DNA from: Glandiceps talaboti
Taxonomy: Eukaryota > Hemichordata > Enteropneusta > Spengelidae
NCBI RefSeq assembly: GCF_964340395.1
Contig: NC_135560.1
Coordinates: 7,368,598-7,432,597 of the forward strand
Direction of reading: 5' to 3'
Length of the DNA: 64,000 nt
The notes under the pieces are model-generated. The model did no database searches, was not told where the DNA came from, and saw only the letters and a list, made by a program, of their open reading frames with translations. A program made the translations under genes and the position numbers. Of this stretch, positions 35,311 through 46,959 are shown piece by piece. Numbering within the stretch: the first letter of the stretch is position 1; each line of letters starts with the position of its first letter.

Positions 35311-36029
35311 TTATGACAAATAGAAGGATGGACTTTGATAAACACTTCCTGTTTATTCTGATTTACAATGATGCACACTAAATTAAACATAAACTAGATT
35401 TTAAGAAATTGTTAAGTAAACAAATATTTTTTTATTATTATGGCCAATACTTTGGACCGTGTTTATGTGAAAATGTTTATCTTTGTTGAACAAAATGTAC
35501 AGACACAATCATGTTACATGTAGCTTGGAAGTCCTTCCTATTCAACGATAGTTGTCTTTCCTTTCCTGAAAATGGGATAGCACAGATTTCACACTACATT
35601 CATGTGCATGCATAAACATATATACATTATACATTAAAATCATTTAACCCACATATTTTGAGGGTACTGTCTGAGCTCCTCTGTTTCAGTTCTTACACAT
35701 CTGTCAAACTATAATACGGACCCTCTGAAGAAGAGCTCAGTCCCCTTAAAATATTTAGGTTTAGTATGAATTCATATATTGCAGATCGAATCTCAGTAAC
35801 AAGTCATATACGTAAATGAATACATTTTTGAGGTTAAGTTATTAACTGAAGCCAATCTTTCTAATACTCTTGTGGTTGTCAGAGTCAATGTGTATTCATC
35901 CACTTTTTGTGATAATTCAAACTAAAATTAATTTTTTGAAACGAAATTTGATGTCTAGCTAAGTAATGAATCATGCATATGCATATATAAATATGCCAAC
36001 CTGTGTTGTGACATAGCACAGGTACCTGG

Positions 36030-36165
36030 TTACCAATCCCCCCAACCCCTCCAATCCCAAACTGAATCCCCCAACCCCTACAATCACCAACAGAATCCCT
36101 CCATCCCCTACAATCACCAACAGAATCCCTTCAACCCCTCCAATCACCAATTGAAACCAACTGAG
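36030..36165. repeat. About 33-bp minisatellite, four copies
   Basis: Units of the form 'cccctacaatcaccaacaga' plus 'atccctccat' repeat about four times. It lies downstream (3') of the C1orf43 homologue. The Gly/Val-rich minus-strand frame is a by-product. Confidence 0.82.
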
Positions 36166-36249
36166 CCCTTCTCCCATCTCATCCCGAAAGCACTTAATCT
36201 CAAACTTTGGCAGTAGTGCTTTTCATCAGTAATAAAAACTAGTGACATA

Positions 36250-36255
36250 TTTATT
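36250..36255 (-). terminator. Candidate poly(A) signal for the C1orf43 homologue
   Basis: AATAAA on the minus strand, about 390 bases past the stop codon at 36646. It is the nearest canonical signal noticed in that direction. Positional inference only. Confidence 0.3.
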
Positions 36256-36645
36256 GCACTTTCAAAGTGTCACACACACTTTGGTTCTTGTCTCTGTCAA
36301 GTATTAGTGAAAATATCAAATGTGCTCTCAAGGTTATGAAAATCCTTGCAGAACTGCCTCAGGTCCAAGTTCAGCACCAATTCTTGTTCAACAGTGACAA
36401 CTACATCGAAAGACATTATAAATATAAATGTTTCATATTCATGTCATCAAATCTGGCCAATGTCTGCAATATGGTGCCACATGTTATCAAAACCATTGCA
36501 AACCTGGGCATCTTTCAAAGTACCTAACAGAGACCTGTAGTTTTAAGATGACATAAATTTGTTAGACCTGGCTCAAAATTTACAACATATTTATTCACAT
36601 GAAAGAGTTGTGAATAGCCGAGTTGTCTATTTCATTTAAGCCTAT

Positions 36646-39600
36646 CTAGACAGAACTTTCATGACTTTCAGCTTTGCGAACACTGCTCATTCTGATGTAC
36701 TCTGAACTGTCTTTCAGTGTTGATCCTGATGAGGTGAGATAAAGCTTCTCTACTTTGCTGCCATCCGTAACATCAATGGAGCTGCAAAGAGAGGTTCCTT
36801 TCTTACGATGAATGACAGTCCCAGTGTGTTCCATACTGAGTATCTTATTCCTTATGCTGAAAATTTAACAGAAAAAAATAAATATTCGGCTTGAAATTGA
36901 AATACTGTCAAATATTTTTTTTTTCAAGGGATTTAATTTCACTGAAAAGAGAAATATGTTGTTTTTCCACAACCCAATTTTCACTGATTTTAGGAAGATT
37001 ACTCGTACCGGTATGCATGGTAACTGAGTAAAAAGAAGTGCAAAAACACATCAGGGAAAATCTATTTTAATCTAAGTGAAAATGTAGTGTTACACAGTAT
37101 GTGATTCTTGAAAAATGATTTTTTTTTGTAATGAGATTGATGTGCAATACATAGAGTTGAATAAAAATAACTGTAAGCACACCTCTATAGTTGAATATAC
37201 CAATGACTTCTTGATGCATACAACCTTGCAATGAATAGTCAAACATTGTTTTCTCATAATTTGTATCAAAACTCTGATGGGATCAAATATGGCGGCATCA
37301 AATAATAACTATCCGTGTATAACATCAGGAGCTTGCAACAGTTTCATATGAATAAAATGTTGATACCAATAACGACGAATAGAAAAGAAAAATTGCCAAA
37401 AAAATTGACAGGGGATAACTTGGACACGATACATTGATGTTTTATCTTACCAATTTAAGATTTCATTGAGAAATCCCATGTATCTGATATACTCTGCTTC
37501 CCCAAACGGCTAAAGGGAAAATAATAACAACATATTTAGAAATTTAACAAACCATCGAATGCAAATCACACTGCATATGTTTTGCCTTGCAGTATACTGG
37601 TGAGTGAGGGCGCTATTTCCAGCATCTTCAAATATTGGTGTATATGCATCACTGCAAACCCCTCACAAGGGAAGAAGCCCCAAAGAAGGTTCTAGCATCT
37701 AGATACACTACACACACTGACTACTGTGCTAACAAAATAAATAAATAACAAAAAAATTAAAGAAATTAACGTCACAAACCAGTCCGCTTCAACATCCGTG
37801 CCCAAACCATTACAACTACATATATATTAGTAGACATGTACCAAACCATAGCTTTGCATGCATGATGAGATGGTGGTGATATGATGCTCATTGACAAGTG
37901 TTAGCACTGGAAATACTCACCTTTGATACACGTCTAGGGTCCTTCAGGGTTTAAATAATAAAATGAGAAAGAAAAATGCTTGAAATGATATTATTACACA
38001 TGCGTTAACTAGTACCAGTGGTGTCAGGAAGGAGGTATGTTTTATTTGGTGTGTGTATACTTTAGTACTGTTCCTGAGTATGTATAATTGTGAAACAGCT
38101 AAAAGGTAAGACTATTTTATTGGTGGACTTTGTCCTCAAGGAAGACTTGTTTCATCTTGACTCAAATTTGTATTTGGAGTTAGATGAATTGAATAAGAAA
38201 TTTGTCATTGCCAATGACAGAATTTGGATGCTATTGAAGCAAATCTTGATACTTTCCCTACAAGAAAGTTCTAATTATTTTTTGGTCTGCTGGAAACATC
38301 AAATTTCACTATTCAATTAGTTTGATTCATTGCATTTATAGACAGTTACATTACATCATGTCTTCAGTGTTAATGTTCATGTTAATAGTATGTTTTACTA
38401 GAACAACTTGGCTAATAGTGTGCCCTCTAAGTGAATTTGATGCACCAATGACACAGCAATTTCTTGTGTCTCACAAAGATTTAGAGTTCCCCCATCCCTT
38501 ACTATGTGTAGAGTCACAAGATAAGTTTGTATCATTTTGACTTGACAAAAATGTTCTCTTTTATGAGAGGACACACTCTTGGCCAGGCATCCCTGATCAG
38601 TGAAAAATAATGAATTTATTCTTTAATAAAAACAAAGAAACATAATACTGGGGTATATGTAGCGTAGTTTTTATGATAAATATTTAAATCATAAGCGATT
38701 CTGACTTGGGACATGAGAATGAATATGACTTATCTAAAGAAAGTTTAGACATAACTTTCAATTCACAGAGTCAAAAGTGTTTTTGCAAGTGAGTCCAAAA
38801 TTTTCATTGGCACCTTGTCAGCATTGCCAGGGGTGATCTATAGTGGGCTGATGTCATGAGACATCAGTGAAAATGCGGGATTTGCTTCCAAAAATGTATT
38901 GACCAAGTAGGATGGTCATTTGTTATTATGGAGCCAGAGCCATGAATATTCATTCTTGCAGTAATATATCATTTTTTGACGTCAGGGAACTCCAACGTTT
39001 GTTGTCAGCTAAAAGCTGTAAGACCTGAATCCTTCAACATACCTTCAAGCACCTGTATACATGACAAATACTTTGAGAATGTACTTTTTCCGTCTACTCT
39101 ATAAATCAAAGTATGTACCTTGAAGCCATGTCTGGCATGTTCATAGCTATCTGCAAATGCTCTCAGAAGTGATAGTTTAGCTGCCTTCAATGGAGCATAT
39201 GGGCCTTCTCTCAAGTCAAGTAGTTTTTCTCTTAAATTGTATCCTGGGGGCCTGCACAGAGATGGGTCTAACTCTCTCAGCTGTTCATCTTGGGATAAAA
39301 AAGCATAACAGAAACAGAAAGAAGTATCGGTTAATGGCTAAGTTTGAAATTTGGGAAACATTCTGGTGAGCAATTAGTTTGCAGGAAATGATGCATTGTT
39401 TTCGATGCTGAAGGATTTAAACTATGTTAAACTACATTTGTACCTATATCATTTCAATGATGGAAAACAATTTTAAAAGTGGTCTGTAAGGTGCACCATG
39501 TTGGGGCGCCCTCAAACATTGACCAACTTTCTGTCAAGATCAAGACCATTGAGGGTGCCGTGACACACTGTATCTTACAGCCTATTAAAGGTAAATAACT

Positions 39601-41012
39601 GACTTACAATGTTTATTTCTTAGGTGATAATTACAAACAAAAAAAGAAAACCTTTCTTTCCCATGAAATATAAGATGAAGTGAAGAACCTGTCACAATGT
39701 CATAATTGACAGCTATTGCCAATCATTTGATGACTTTTCCTCACTTTAGTGCAAGATTAAAGAGTCACTGTAGCTGGCTCTCCTGTTAAATGCAAAGGAT
39801 ACCCTGTGAATTCACTATTCACTATACTTTGATGTTAAATAATATAAAATGTAGTGGTTTCAAATTCACTTTCATTCATCAGTACAGAGCTGGCATTGAT
39901 CTGAACTTAGGCGGATGTGATGTACAGGCCTTCCTAGGCTAGGCAACTTCTGTTAAACATATTGTTGACTGTTTCTGTTGTTATTGTAATTATACAACAA
40001 TACAAGCAGTCAAAAATATGTTTACTGGGAGTTCCCTACCAAGGCATGTACATCACTTTCACCAAAGTTTGGACTGATGCTAACTTTGTACTAATAAATG
40101 AAAGTGAACAAAACCAACACATTATTATCTAGGTTAACATCCAAGTTTATAGTGAATTCATCAGGTATCCTTTCCCTTTCACCATTCATTTGTTTAAAAG
40201 AGAGTACACAGTGATAACACTTTCAGTCTAACTTCATTGGTGACTGGAATAAGCAACCATTATAAACTGTACTGCATGTACCAAAATAACTGAAAATATA
40301 CAAATACAAGTTTGAACCCTAATGTAATAATTTCAGTTGGGTTGGCTGGATTGTTTCAAAACAAAACTGAAGACTTATTTGTTCACCAAAGCCTATGGTG
40401 TGATTTAGCCATTCATCACTACTGAACAGAACATTGCTCTGGAAATTGGTGCTATAGAAATCTGATTGACTGATTGCTTGATGGAACACCTGTATGGTTG
40501 TATATGTATATAATAGATTAAGGACTCACCTAGGAGTGTCATAGCATCGACTGCTTTCATTCTATAAATGTATGTTACCTGTTCTATTGGGAAGAAACAA
40601 AAACATATTTACTGATAAGAAGATATAAGCAGTTCTAAACAAAATGTTAACAATGCTCCAAAAACAAATAAAGCAGAATTCTACTTACTTTCAGTATACT
40701 CTTGTATATCTTTTCAGAAAAAAAGCATACAAGTATGTCGTGAATGTACACAATATAACATTTTCTTGGCTTTTAATGTATTCATTAAGCTGGTTCATCA
40801 AGCTACACTTAAATTCCCCATTTTCATCACAATACATGTTTAAATGTGTGTGTGTGTGTGTGTGTGTCACTGTGTATGTATGTATGTATGTATGTATGTC
40901 TGTATGTATGTATGTATGTATGTATGTATGTATGTATGTATGTATGTATGTATGTATGTATGTATGTATGTATGTATCATTGTATGTATGTATGTATGTA
41001 TGTATGTATGTA

Positions 41013-41049
<37 letters not shown>

Positions 41050-41847
41050 ATGTATGTATGTATGTATGTATGCGTGTGTGTGTGTGTCTGTTTGTGTGTG
41101 TGTGTGTGTCTGTGTGTGTGTGTCTGTACCGTATATATGTATGTACATGTACTGTAGTTTCTTAATACATCCACCATACAACAAACTGAATAGGTCAGTA
41201 TATTGTAGTCTGTGTAAGCATGCATGTCCATTCCAAGATATCATATTGTGGAGTAAAGTAATGTTAGTGCTCAAATCAGTAATACATCCATGGTTTTACA
41301 CACACAGAAACTTACCACCCGTTGGATTTTCACCTTGTAGAAATCTGTAGCGATAATCATTTGCCTCTAGTAGTTTAGGTTCATGTTTAATTTCATGGAT
41401 TCTCTTTAGTCTTCTGTCAATCTCATGTTTGAGATATCTTGGTGCATTGTGACCAACCAGTGCGTGTGGACCTCTTCGGGATTTCAAGGCAAATCTCATA
41501 ATTTGACGTTTGGCAAATATAAACAGAATCAGGAATGCCTATGGAAGCCAAAACAAAAAATGAAGAGAAATTACTATCTATGGATAAAGCTTCTGTTGAT
41601 GCGTAGAACTTTTGGTGGTTCAAATACTTGCTTATGTTGTGTACAATGTAGGAATATTATCAATGCGATAGTGTATTTGCTAAAACACCCTGATATATCA
41701 CAGTGTAAATTGCAGAAAAATAACACTATAGTAATGAGTAGTATACAGTTGAGTTGAGATAATAAATTTTGGATGTATTCTTACCACTCCTCCAAATCCT
41801 ATGATGAGGATGATATGAACTAATGACAACGGTTCAGCTGTTGCCAT
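36646..41847 (-). CDS. C1orf43: C1orf43 (NICE-3 family) homologue, six exons, 259 aa
   Basis: C1orf43 is a conserved single-pass membrane protein of the Golgi/endomembrane system, used in human studies as a housekeeping gene and linked to phagocytosis. Exons in transcript order (complement): 41847-41785, 41538-41316, 40583-40530, 39288-39119, 37509-37451, 36856-36646 (780 bp including stop; phases 0,1,1,0,2). The N-terminus MATAEPLSLVHIILIIGFGG continuing AFLILFIFAKRQIMRF is one transmembrane helix. 'AKRQIMRFALKSRRGPHALV' and GHNAP are almost identical to the human segment after its helix. Later blocks YIYRMKAVDAM, 'REKLLDLREGPY', FADSYEHARHGF and FGEAEYIRYMGFLNEI also align. The C-terminus is Ser-rich and less conserved. 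Human length is about 253 aa. It starts 406 bp from the divergent DTWD2 start. Confidence 0.9.
39484..39581. mobile_element. Short palindromic MITE family M11, copy 1 (C1orf43 intron 3)
   Basis: 'ctgtaaggtgcaccatgttg' and 'gggcgccctcaaacattg' are mirrored by 'cattgagggtgccgtgacac' and 'actgtatcttacag'. Length is about 98 bp. Two relatives are at 63556 and 63741. Confidence 0.82.
40200..40480 (+). mobile_element. LINE 3' relic in C1orf43 intron 3
   Basis: A short stretch encodes FKTKLKTYLFTKAYGVI followed by a stop, then 'ggtgctatagaaatctgatt' and an ATTG-rich end. This is the typical termination of CR1/L2-like ORF2 ('FKxxLKTYLFxxAF') with its 3' tail. The remainder is too decayed to classify. 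Confidence 0.6.
40843..41130. repeat. (TG)n/(TATG)n compound microsatellite (C1orf43 intron 2)
   Basis: Alternating TG and TATG tracts with rare TCTG and TCAT interruptions over about 290 bp, between C1orf43 exons 2 and 3. Six overlapping frames over it are artefacts. Confidence 0.96.
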
Positions 41848-42253
41848 CGTTTATGTTTTCTGATTCTATCCTTGGAACCTCTTTACTAGAGTCCGCTCAA
41901 CTTCACATCACTCTAAAATCTAATAAAGCTCTGCGATCTCGATTGTTGTGGGACGACGGAAGCCATTTTTCACCTAACCTCGTACCTAGTAATATAAATA
42001 ATAGTATTTTAAATGATATAATTTATACAATTTTGATAAAATATTTAAATTATCCCCAAATAGTAGTACTAGGATTAAATTTAATAGCAAAAATTTTCTT
42101 GGGTACATGGTTTTTGTGTATAACATACAACATATTAATATATCGTGACTCTTCTCCGTAGAAAAAGGCTGAAGGTCATGTAAATTTTAAGGTCAAAGGT
42201 TACTGGGTCATAGCGAGGAAGCCAAAGCGGTAACTGGCAGCCGACCACTGACT
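41848..42253. promoter_or_regulatory. Putative bidirectional promoter, C1orf43 / DTWD2
   Basis: 406 bp separate two divergent ATGs. At about 41951-41970 it contains 'gacgacggaagccattttt', an ETS core (CGGAAG) next to a YY1-like AGCCATTTT. Both are usual for TATA-less housekeeping promoters. The middle (about 41995-42100) is very AT-rich. Confidence 0.55.
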
Positions 42254-45200
42254 ATGGTGTCGAATTCGACTGAAGAGGAGCTCATTTTCGATTTAGGAGC
42301 TCTACCAGTGGAGGAATCAGAGAGAAGAGCAACATGTGAAAGATGCTCGTAAGTTATAATGAATTTTTCATAGTGATTCCATTCTATCATTTATTGAACA
42401 TGTATAATCCTATAGCAGTATGGATATCATGGTAGCCGACACATACGGAATTCGGAAACTGGAAACTGGGTGGTGTACCGGAAATTATAGCCTATATAGG
42501 GGAAAATACAGCATGATAGTGGTCGTTGATACAAACTGTGTTTGTGCTAGGTAGTCTTGTCCTATTCTTAATCCTTAACATAACCCCCTAGCCTTTATAC
42601 AAATGCACATATGATTTCTAAGTCAGTCCACTGTTCTGCTCTTATCCAGAGAGTAGCCACATTGCATAACGATTTCATCATCTAATCTTCAGAAATGTGA
42701 AATGTAAAAGAAGGGTGCACCGTCTCTTTTAATTCTGTGTGTGTGATCATAAAATTGTTGATATTTAAAAATATGTAACCTCATTTGTCTATCTTGTTTG
42801 ATAAAATATTTTTTATACGTTTTTTTTTCTTTTAATGCAGTCGGCCAGATAGTGTCTGCCTATGCCCTTTCCTGCCTACTGAAAGAGTAGATGTTTCAAC
42901 CAATGTATACATAGTTCAGCACCCTCATGAGGTTGTCAGAGTCTTGAGGACTGTTCCAATACTTGACATGAGTTTACCAGAAAACAAGGTTCATGTAATC
43001 AGAGGTAGACGATTTAACAGGTGAGTATGGGACCGATTGGATTAAACTCTGATGCGGTGAAAGCGGCTAGATGGCTTTGTTTACCTCTATTTCCATTGTA
43101 TTGTTTTGTCCCGGGTGATTGCCGCCTTCTCACATCTGACCCTGTATCAAAACTACGAGGTTCAAATGAGACTTTCTATCATATAGGGTCAGATGTGGGA
43201 AGGCAGCGATCACTCGGAACAAAACAAACGACGACACACAAAACAATGGAGAAAGAGGTAAATAAAGACATCTCAGCTGCTTTCACCGCATCAGATTTTA
43301 ATCAAATCAAGCAAGGGACATGGAGTTGAATTTTTTCTGAACAATTTGTATGAGAAAAAATGGATATAACATTGAAAAAATAAATGAAATTATCGGCTCA
43401 AGACCTTTCAACTCAAAGTAACATGCTGATAAATATTATCCGTCTCCACAGTTTGGCCTCCAACAATACAAACATTGAGTAGTTGAAGTCTTTGGTACAT
43501 GTACACATTCTGATGATGACAATATTGTCAATAAAAGAGTGAATGTTGTCTAACAAAAAAGTGATAATGTTCCATTCAACCTACCCTACCTAGTTTTTTG
43601 TTGTCAACCTTAAAAATCATTTTTAAATGGGTTTTTTAGAAAATGTCACAAAAAGTGACAACATTTAAAAGAATAGCACTGAAGGAAATAAATGTCATGA
43701 CTTCCAAAAATGACAAAAAAAACTTTTCAAATATAAGAGTATCATGACTATAGATATTTCTGAAAGTATTAAATTTCATAAACATTTAACTGTGTTTTTC
43801 ATTTATTTCTAGGCATGCATTGCTGGACAAGATTACTTCTGATCCAAACACTTTATTGTTATTCCCTGGACCTAATGCTGTTGACATAGAAACAATTCCT
43901 CGTGACACAGGCCAATCATACAACTTGATTTTGATTGACGGTACCTGGCCACAGGCCAGAGGTATATATTCCAATAATCGTTTTCTACACAGAACTAAGC
44001 AGGTAAAGCATTTCTCTCCATCAGCAATTTATAGTATATGTAAAAGTTAGTGAGTAGGAAACAGGTACTGCAGTGGTAGTAATAATCTACAATTTTTCTT
44101 CAGGTTAATCTATTGTTGACATGATGAACATAGAGAAATAAAGTCATGCAAAAACCTAGCAATGCTATTTTAAGGTATTGCACCCATTTTACTACAATGA
44201 TGCTAATGTTTATGTATGTATGTATTGACGAGCTAATTAATGGTCCTTGTCAGCATCTCATCTTCATAATATTGAAGATCTTTCTGCTGTGTAGGGTGTA
44301 TGACATTATGACAGAACCACATGACACGTGAGTGCAAGTGTGGCGAACTCGGGGCATTTGCAAGAGTGCTTGCAGTGTTCTCTATGGCAGTGAAAGTGCA
44401 GCAGAAAACACTGCAAACACAAGTACAAATACCCCTGAGTACCCACACTGGAACTTGCATGTTATGCAGTTCTGTTTTTAAAAATTTTTTTTTATCTAAA
44501 ATGGCAAAATTCCATAAAAATCATATGTGATCTCATGACTTCGGATGTTGCGAATGATCGCAGCCTCTTTTGCATATCATTTGCATGCAGGTATGCAATA
44601 ATATTTTCGGTATTTCACTGGAGTGCAGATAGTACCACTAGTATTATGTGCACACCAGTGCAAGGTATTATGATTTTGAAGACCTGTCTGTTTTAAATCA
44701 TTGTAGGTGAAACTGACCCTAAACTGTGTTAGTGAGTATGTGATTAGGACTCAACCCACTGATGCAGCTTTATCAACTCTAGAGGCAGCGGCATTTGCTC
44801 TTGCTATCCTGGACAATAAACCAGAATTAACGGAGGTAGGCCAGTGACAAAACTTCATAACACCATGAGTGCAAGTATGCCTATCTTGGTTATGTATTAG
44901 AGTAAGTGTTATTTTGGAAAAATGATGTTGTTTTTAAAAAAACGACATATTTTCCCCAAAATAATGCCTCAAATATTTGTAGTTATCCATATTACCCCAA
45001 GCAAGTGTAGATATTGATCAGAGTAAGAAAAAGTCTTGCTTAGTCATATATTCTTTGCATTTATTCAAGAAAAAGTAAATTTTGACATAAACAAGCAACC
45101 AATTCAGTTGATCTCAAATTATAACTGAGGGCGCACACACAGTAATGCAAAATTCATTTAAATGTGTAGGCCCAACTCTGGAACTTCTTACCATTTTGTG

Positions 45201-45763
45201 TATGTAAATGTGGCAGGGCGAGTGAATTTATTAAAACAGTGTATGCTCATCACTGGAAGCACTTGTAACTGTACACTACACTACATTGTAATTGTATACA
45301 GTATGTTTTTATGTAACTGTTCCCTTTCTCGATTTTGTGGTTTATTTTCTTTCTTTGTTTTGTGCGTTGCGTTTTTGATATCCTTTTTTAATGTATATTT
45401 TTAATTTGAATAATTGAAAGTTTGGCTAGTCTGGCTACAATTGTCTTGAATAAAAAATAAAATGAATAATGATAAGAAAAAACAAAATCTTTGATAATTT
45501 CTTATTTACCATATGTTGTAAAATTAGAGTGTGAGATACGATGTGTTATGCCACCTAATATCAGTCTAGATGTTAAATGTACTGTGTAAATATCTGACAT
45601 GATTCTTTGTTTCGGACAGATATTAACTAGACCACTGAGGGCGCTGTGTGACTTTCAACTAGAACATGGTGCTGTAGCCCACCAAAGTAAGGAGTATTTG
45701 AAAAAGAATGGACTGTATAAAAAGAAAGTGCAACAAAATCAAAAGAAGAGGGAAGAGGGATGA
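42254..45763 (+). CDS. DTWD2: DTWD2: tRNA-uridine aminocarboxypropyltransferase, five exons, 245 aa
   Basis: DTW-domain enzymes transfer the 3-amino-3-carboxypropyl group of S-adenosylmethionine to uridine, making acp3U in tRNA. Exons: 42254-42348, 42841-43020, 43813-44002, 44707-44835, 45620-45763 (738 bp; phases 2,2,0,0). Zinc-type cysteines: Cys28, Cys31, Cys38 and Cys40 in [15 protein letters not shown]. Core blocks: [19 protein letters not shown]; the name-giving motif [11 protein letters not shown] (Asp134, Thr136, Trp137); [20 protein letters not shown]; and the C-terminal [17 protein letters not shown]. The order and blocks follow human DTWD2 rather than DTWD1. It lacks the long low-complexity N-terminus of the human form, which explains its shorter length (298 aa in human). 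A MITE sits 14 bp into intron 2. Confidence 0.92.
43035..43309. mobile_element. MITE family M3, copy 1, in DTWD2 intron 2 (about 275 bp)
   Basis: 'gattaaactctgatgcggtg'-type left end and 'aaagcggctagatggctttg' are mirrored at the right by 'agctgctttcaccgcatcag' and 'attttaatcaaatc'. Arms are about 120 bp, extending inwards to 'cacatctgaccctgt' / 'atagggtcagatgtg'. It starts 14 bp after the exon 2 splice donor. Confidence 0.88.
44332..44469. repeat. 138-bp hairpin in DTWD2 intron 3
   Basis: 'gtgcaagtgtggcgaactcg' and 'gggcatttgcaagagtgctt' pair imperfectly with 'aagtacaaatacccctgagt' and 'acccacactggaacttgcat'; 'gcagtgttctc' pairs with 'gaaaacactgc'. It may be a single short MITE or a locally folded transcript. 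No second copy was noticed. Confidence 0.65.
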
Positions 45764-46800
45764 TCAAATGACCACGCACACCCGCGTGTTAATGATCACA
45801 TAGAAAGAAACTTTTGGGTGGACCTGAAAAAACAGTATATGATCTTTTCGTCACCTCAATTCAACGTGAAATTTAGCTGGAATTCTGAGGTAATGTTCAT
45901 CTCACAGCTTGTACAATTTACAGATTTGTATCTACTGTAAGTTTAATCATCTTTCAAGCTTGGAAAGTTTTAGAACAATTCTGGGGTGATTTTTCAATGA
46001 AAATGATAAACACAAGGAAATGCAATGATCTTTAGACGAGTAATTTAGTAATAGCCTTTACATGTATAACATAACAGTATGGAATTCTTGAAACAAAAAT
46101 ACTTGAAGTGTACAAGCAGAACAATCATGCCTTCATATCAGAAATTGTGACTTTTTTTTTTAAGAATGAAAAATCTAAAAAAAATTTAGTAGATAATTTG
46201 ATAGTTTTTAGATTATAAGGAATAGATTGACTACCACCATACATGTATATTTTTGTAATCTCCATAAGTAAAACATTACTTAGTATACAGCTTGTTGAAA
46301 TTAGAAACTAATAGTGGGAGTGAAGTGTATAGGTGGATTGAAACTGACATATATTACTATGTAAATCAAACTATATAACTATTATAGACACATACACAAA
46401 CTAAAACTATTTGTTGGTTTATATAGTAGATTAAACAAGTGGTTGTGTTGCAGTGTTTTTGTTAAGGGTGATAAGTAGGTAAAATCTACCTGAGTTCCCC
46501 CAGTCATTTTACCAGTGGGTTCCCTACCTAGATTATGATACAGTGTGTGGGAAACTATGCCAGTTTTACCAGATTTCTCCCTTCCTGTTACTGGGGTTGC
46601 CAGCCCTTAGCAAAAAAAATTGTGTTGTGTCTGTTGTGCACATATAATCACCCTATAATCAAGATAGTGTAAGCACTGAATGAAGTTGAATGTGCAGCCA
46701 CTTACTACTTCGGAAAACTTACTATCAGAGATGCCAGCTACCCTTCTGTATTTACATCACCGTCCATTGATAGCTTATACCAACATGTTGCAACAGTAGC
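45764..46800. other. DTWD2 3' flank, no gene recognised
   Basis: Presumably includes the DTWD2 3' UTR, but no convincing AATAAA was found close to the stop at 45763. No exons recognised. Confidence 0.35.
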
Positions 46801-46802
46801 TT

Positions 46803-46955
46803 TAGTTTATAGTCATCTTAGGTTGCCGATATCTTGATTTCCATAGTGGTATGGATTGTTTATGTTCACCTTAGTCTGCTGATAGCTTGATTTCCTCAGT
46901 AGTATGGATTGTTTGTGTTCATCTTACTTTGCCGATAGCTTGATTTCAATAGTAG
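46803..46955. repeat. 60-bp tandem repeat, about 2.5 copies
   Basis: 'ttgccgatatcttgatttcc' at about 46823 recurs as 'ctgctgatagcttgatttcc' and 'ttgccgatagcttgatttca' at 60-bp steps, with 'tagtatggattgtttgtgtt' between. Confidence 0.8.
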
Positions 46956-46959
46956 TTAT

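Noticed and set aside
37921-37944. Possible 13-bp micro-exon of C1orf43 (flanked by ag and gt on the minus strand)
   Set aside because: Including it would shift the reading frame of the next exon; exon 4 to exon 5 joins directly in phase 0 and matches the family.
40843-41230. Long Cys/Val/Tyr/Met and His/Thr frames
   Set aside because: They are translations of TG/TATG microsatellite; the same applies at 9917, 12425, 55687 and 61316.
43570-43610. Possible M1 MITE end ('ctaccctacctagttttt')
   Set aside because: Only a short block matches; no terminus or interior is present.
45160-45215. Possible LINE fragment in DTWD2 intron 4 ('ccaactctggaacttcttac' resembling the PTLWNxLP motif)
   Set aside because: Only a few codons match and only after assuming a frameshift.
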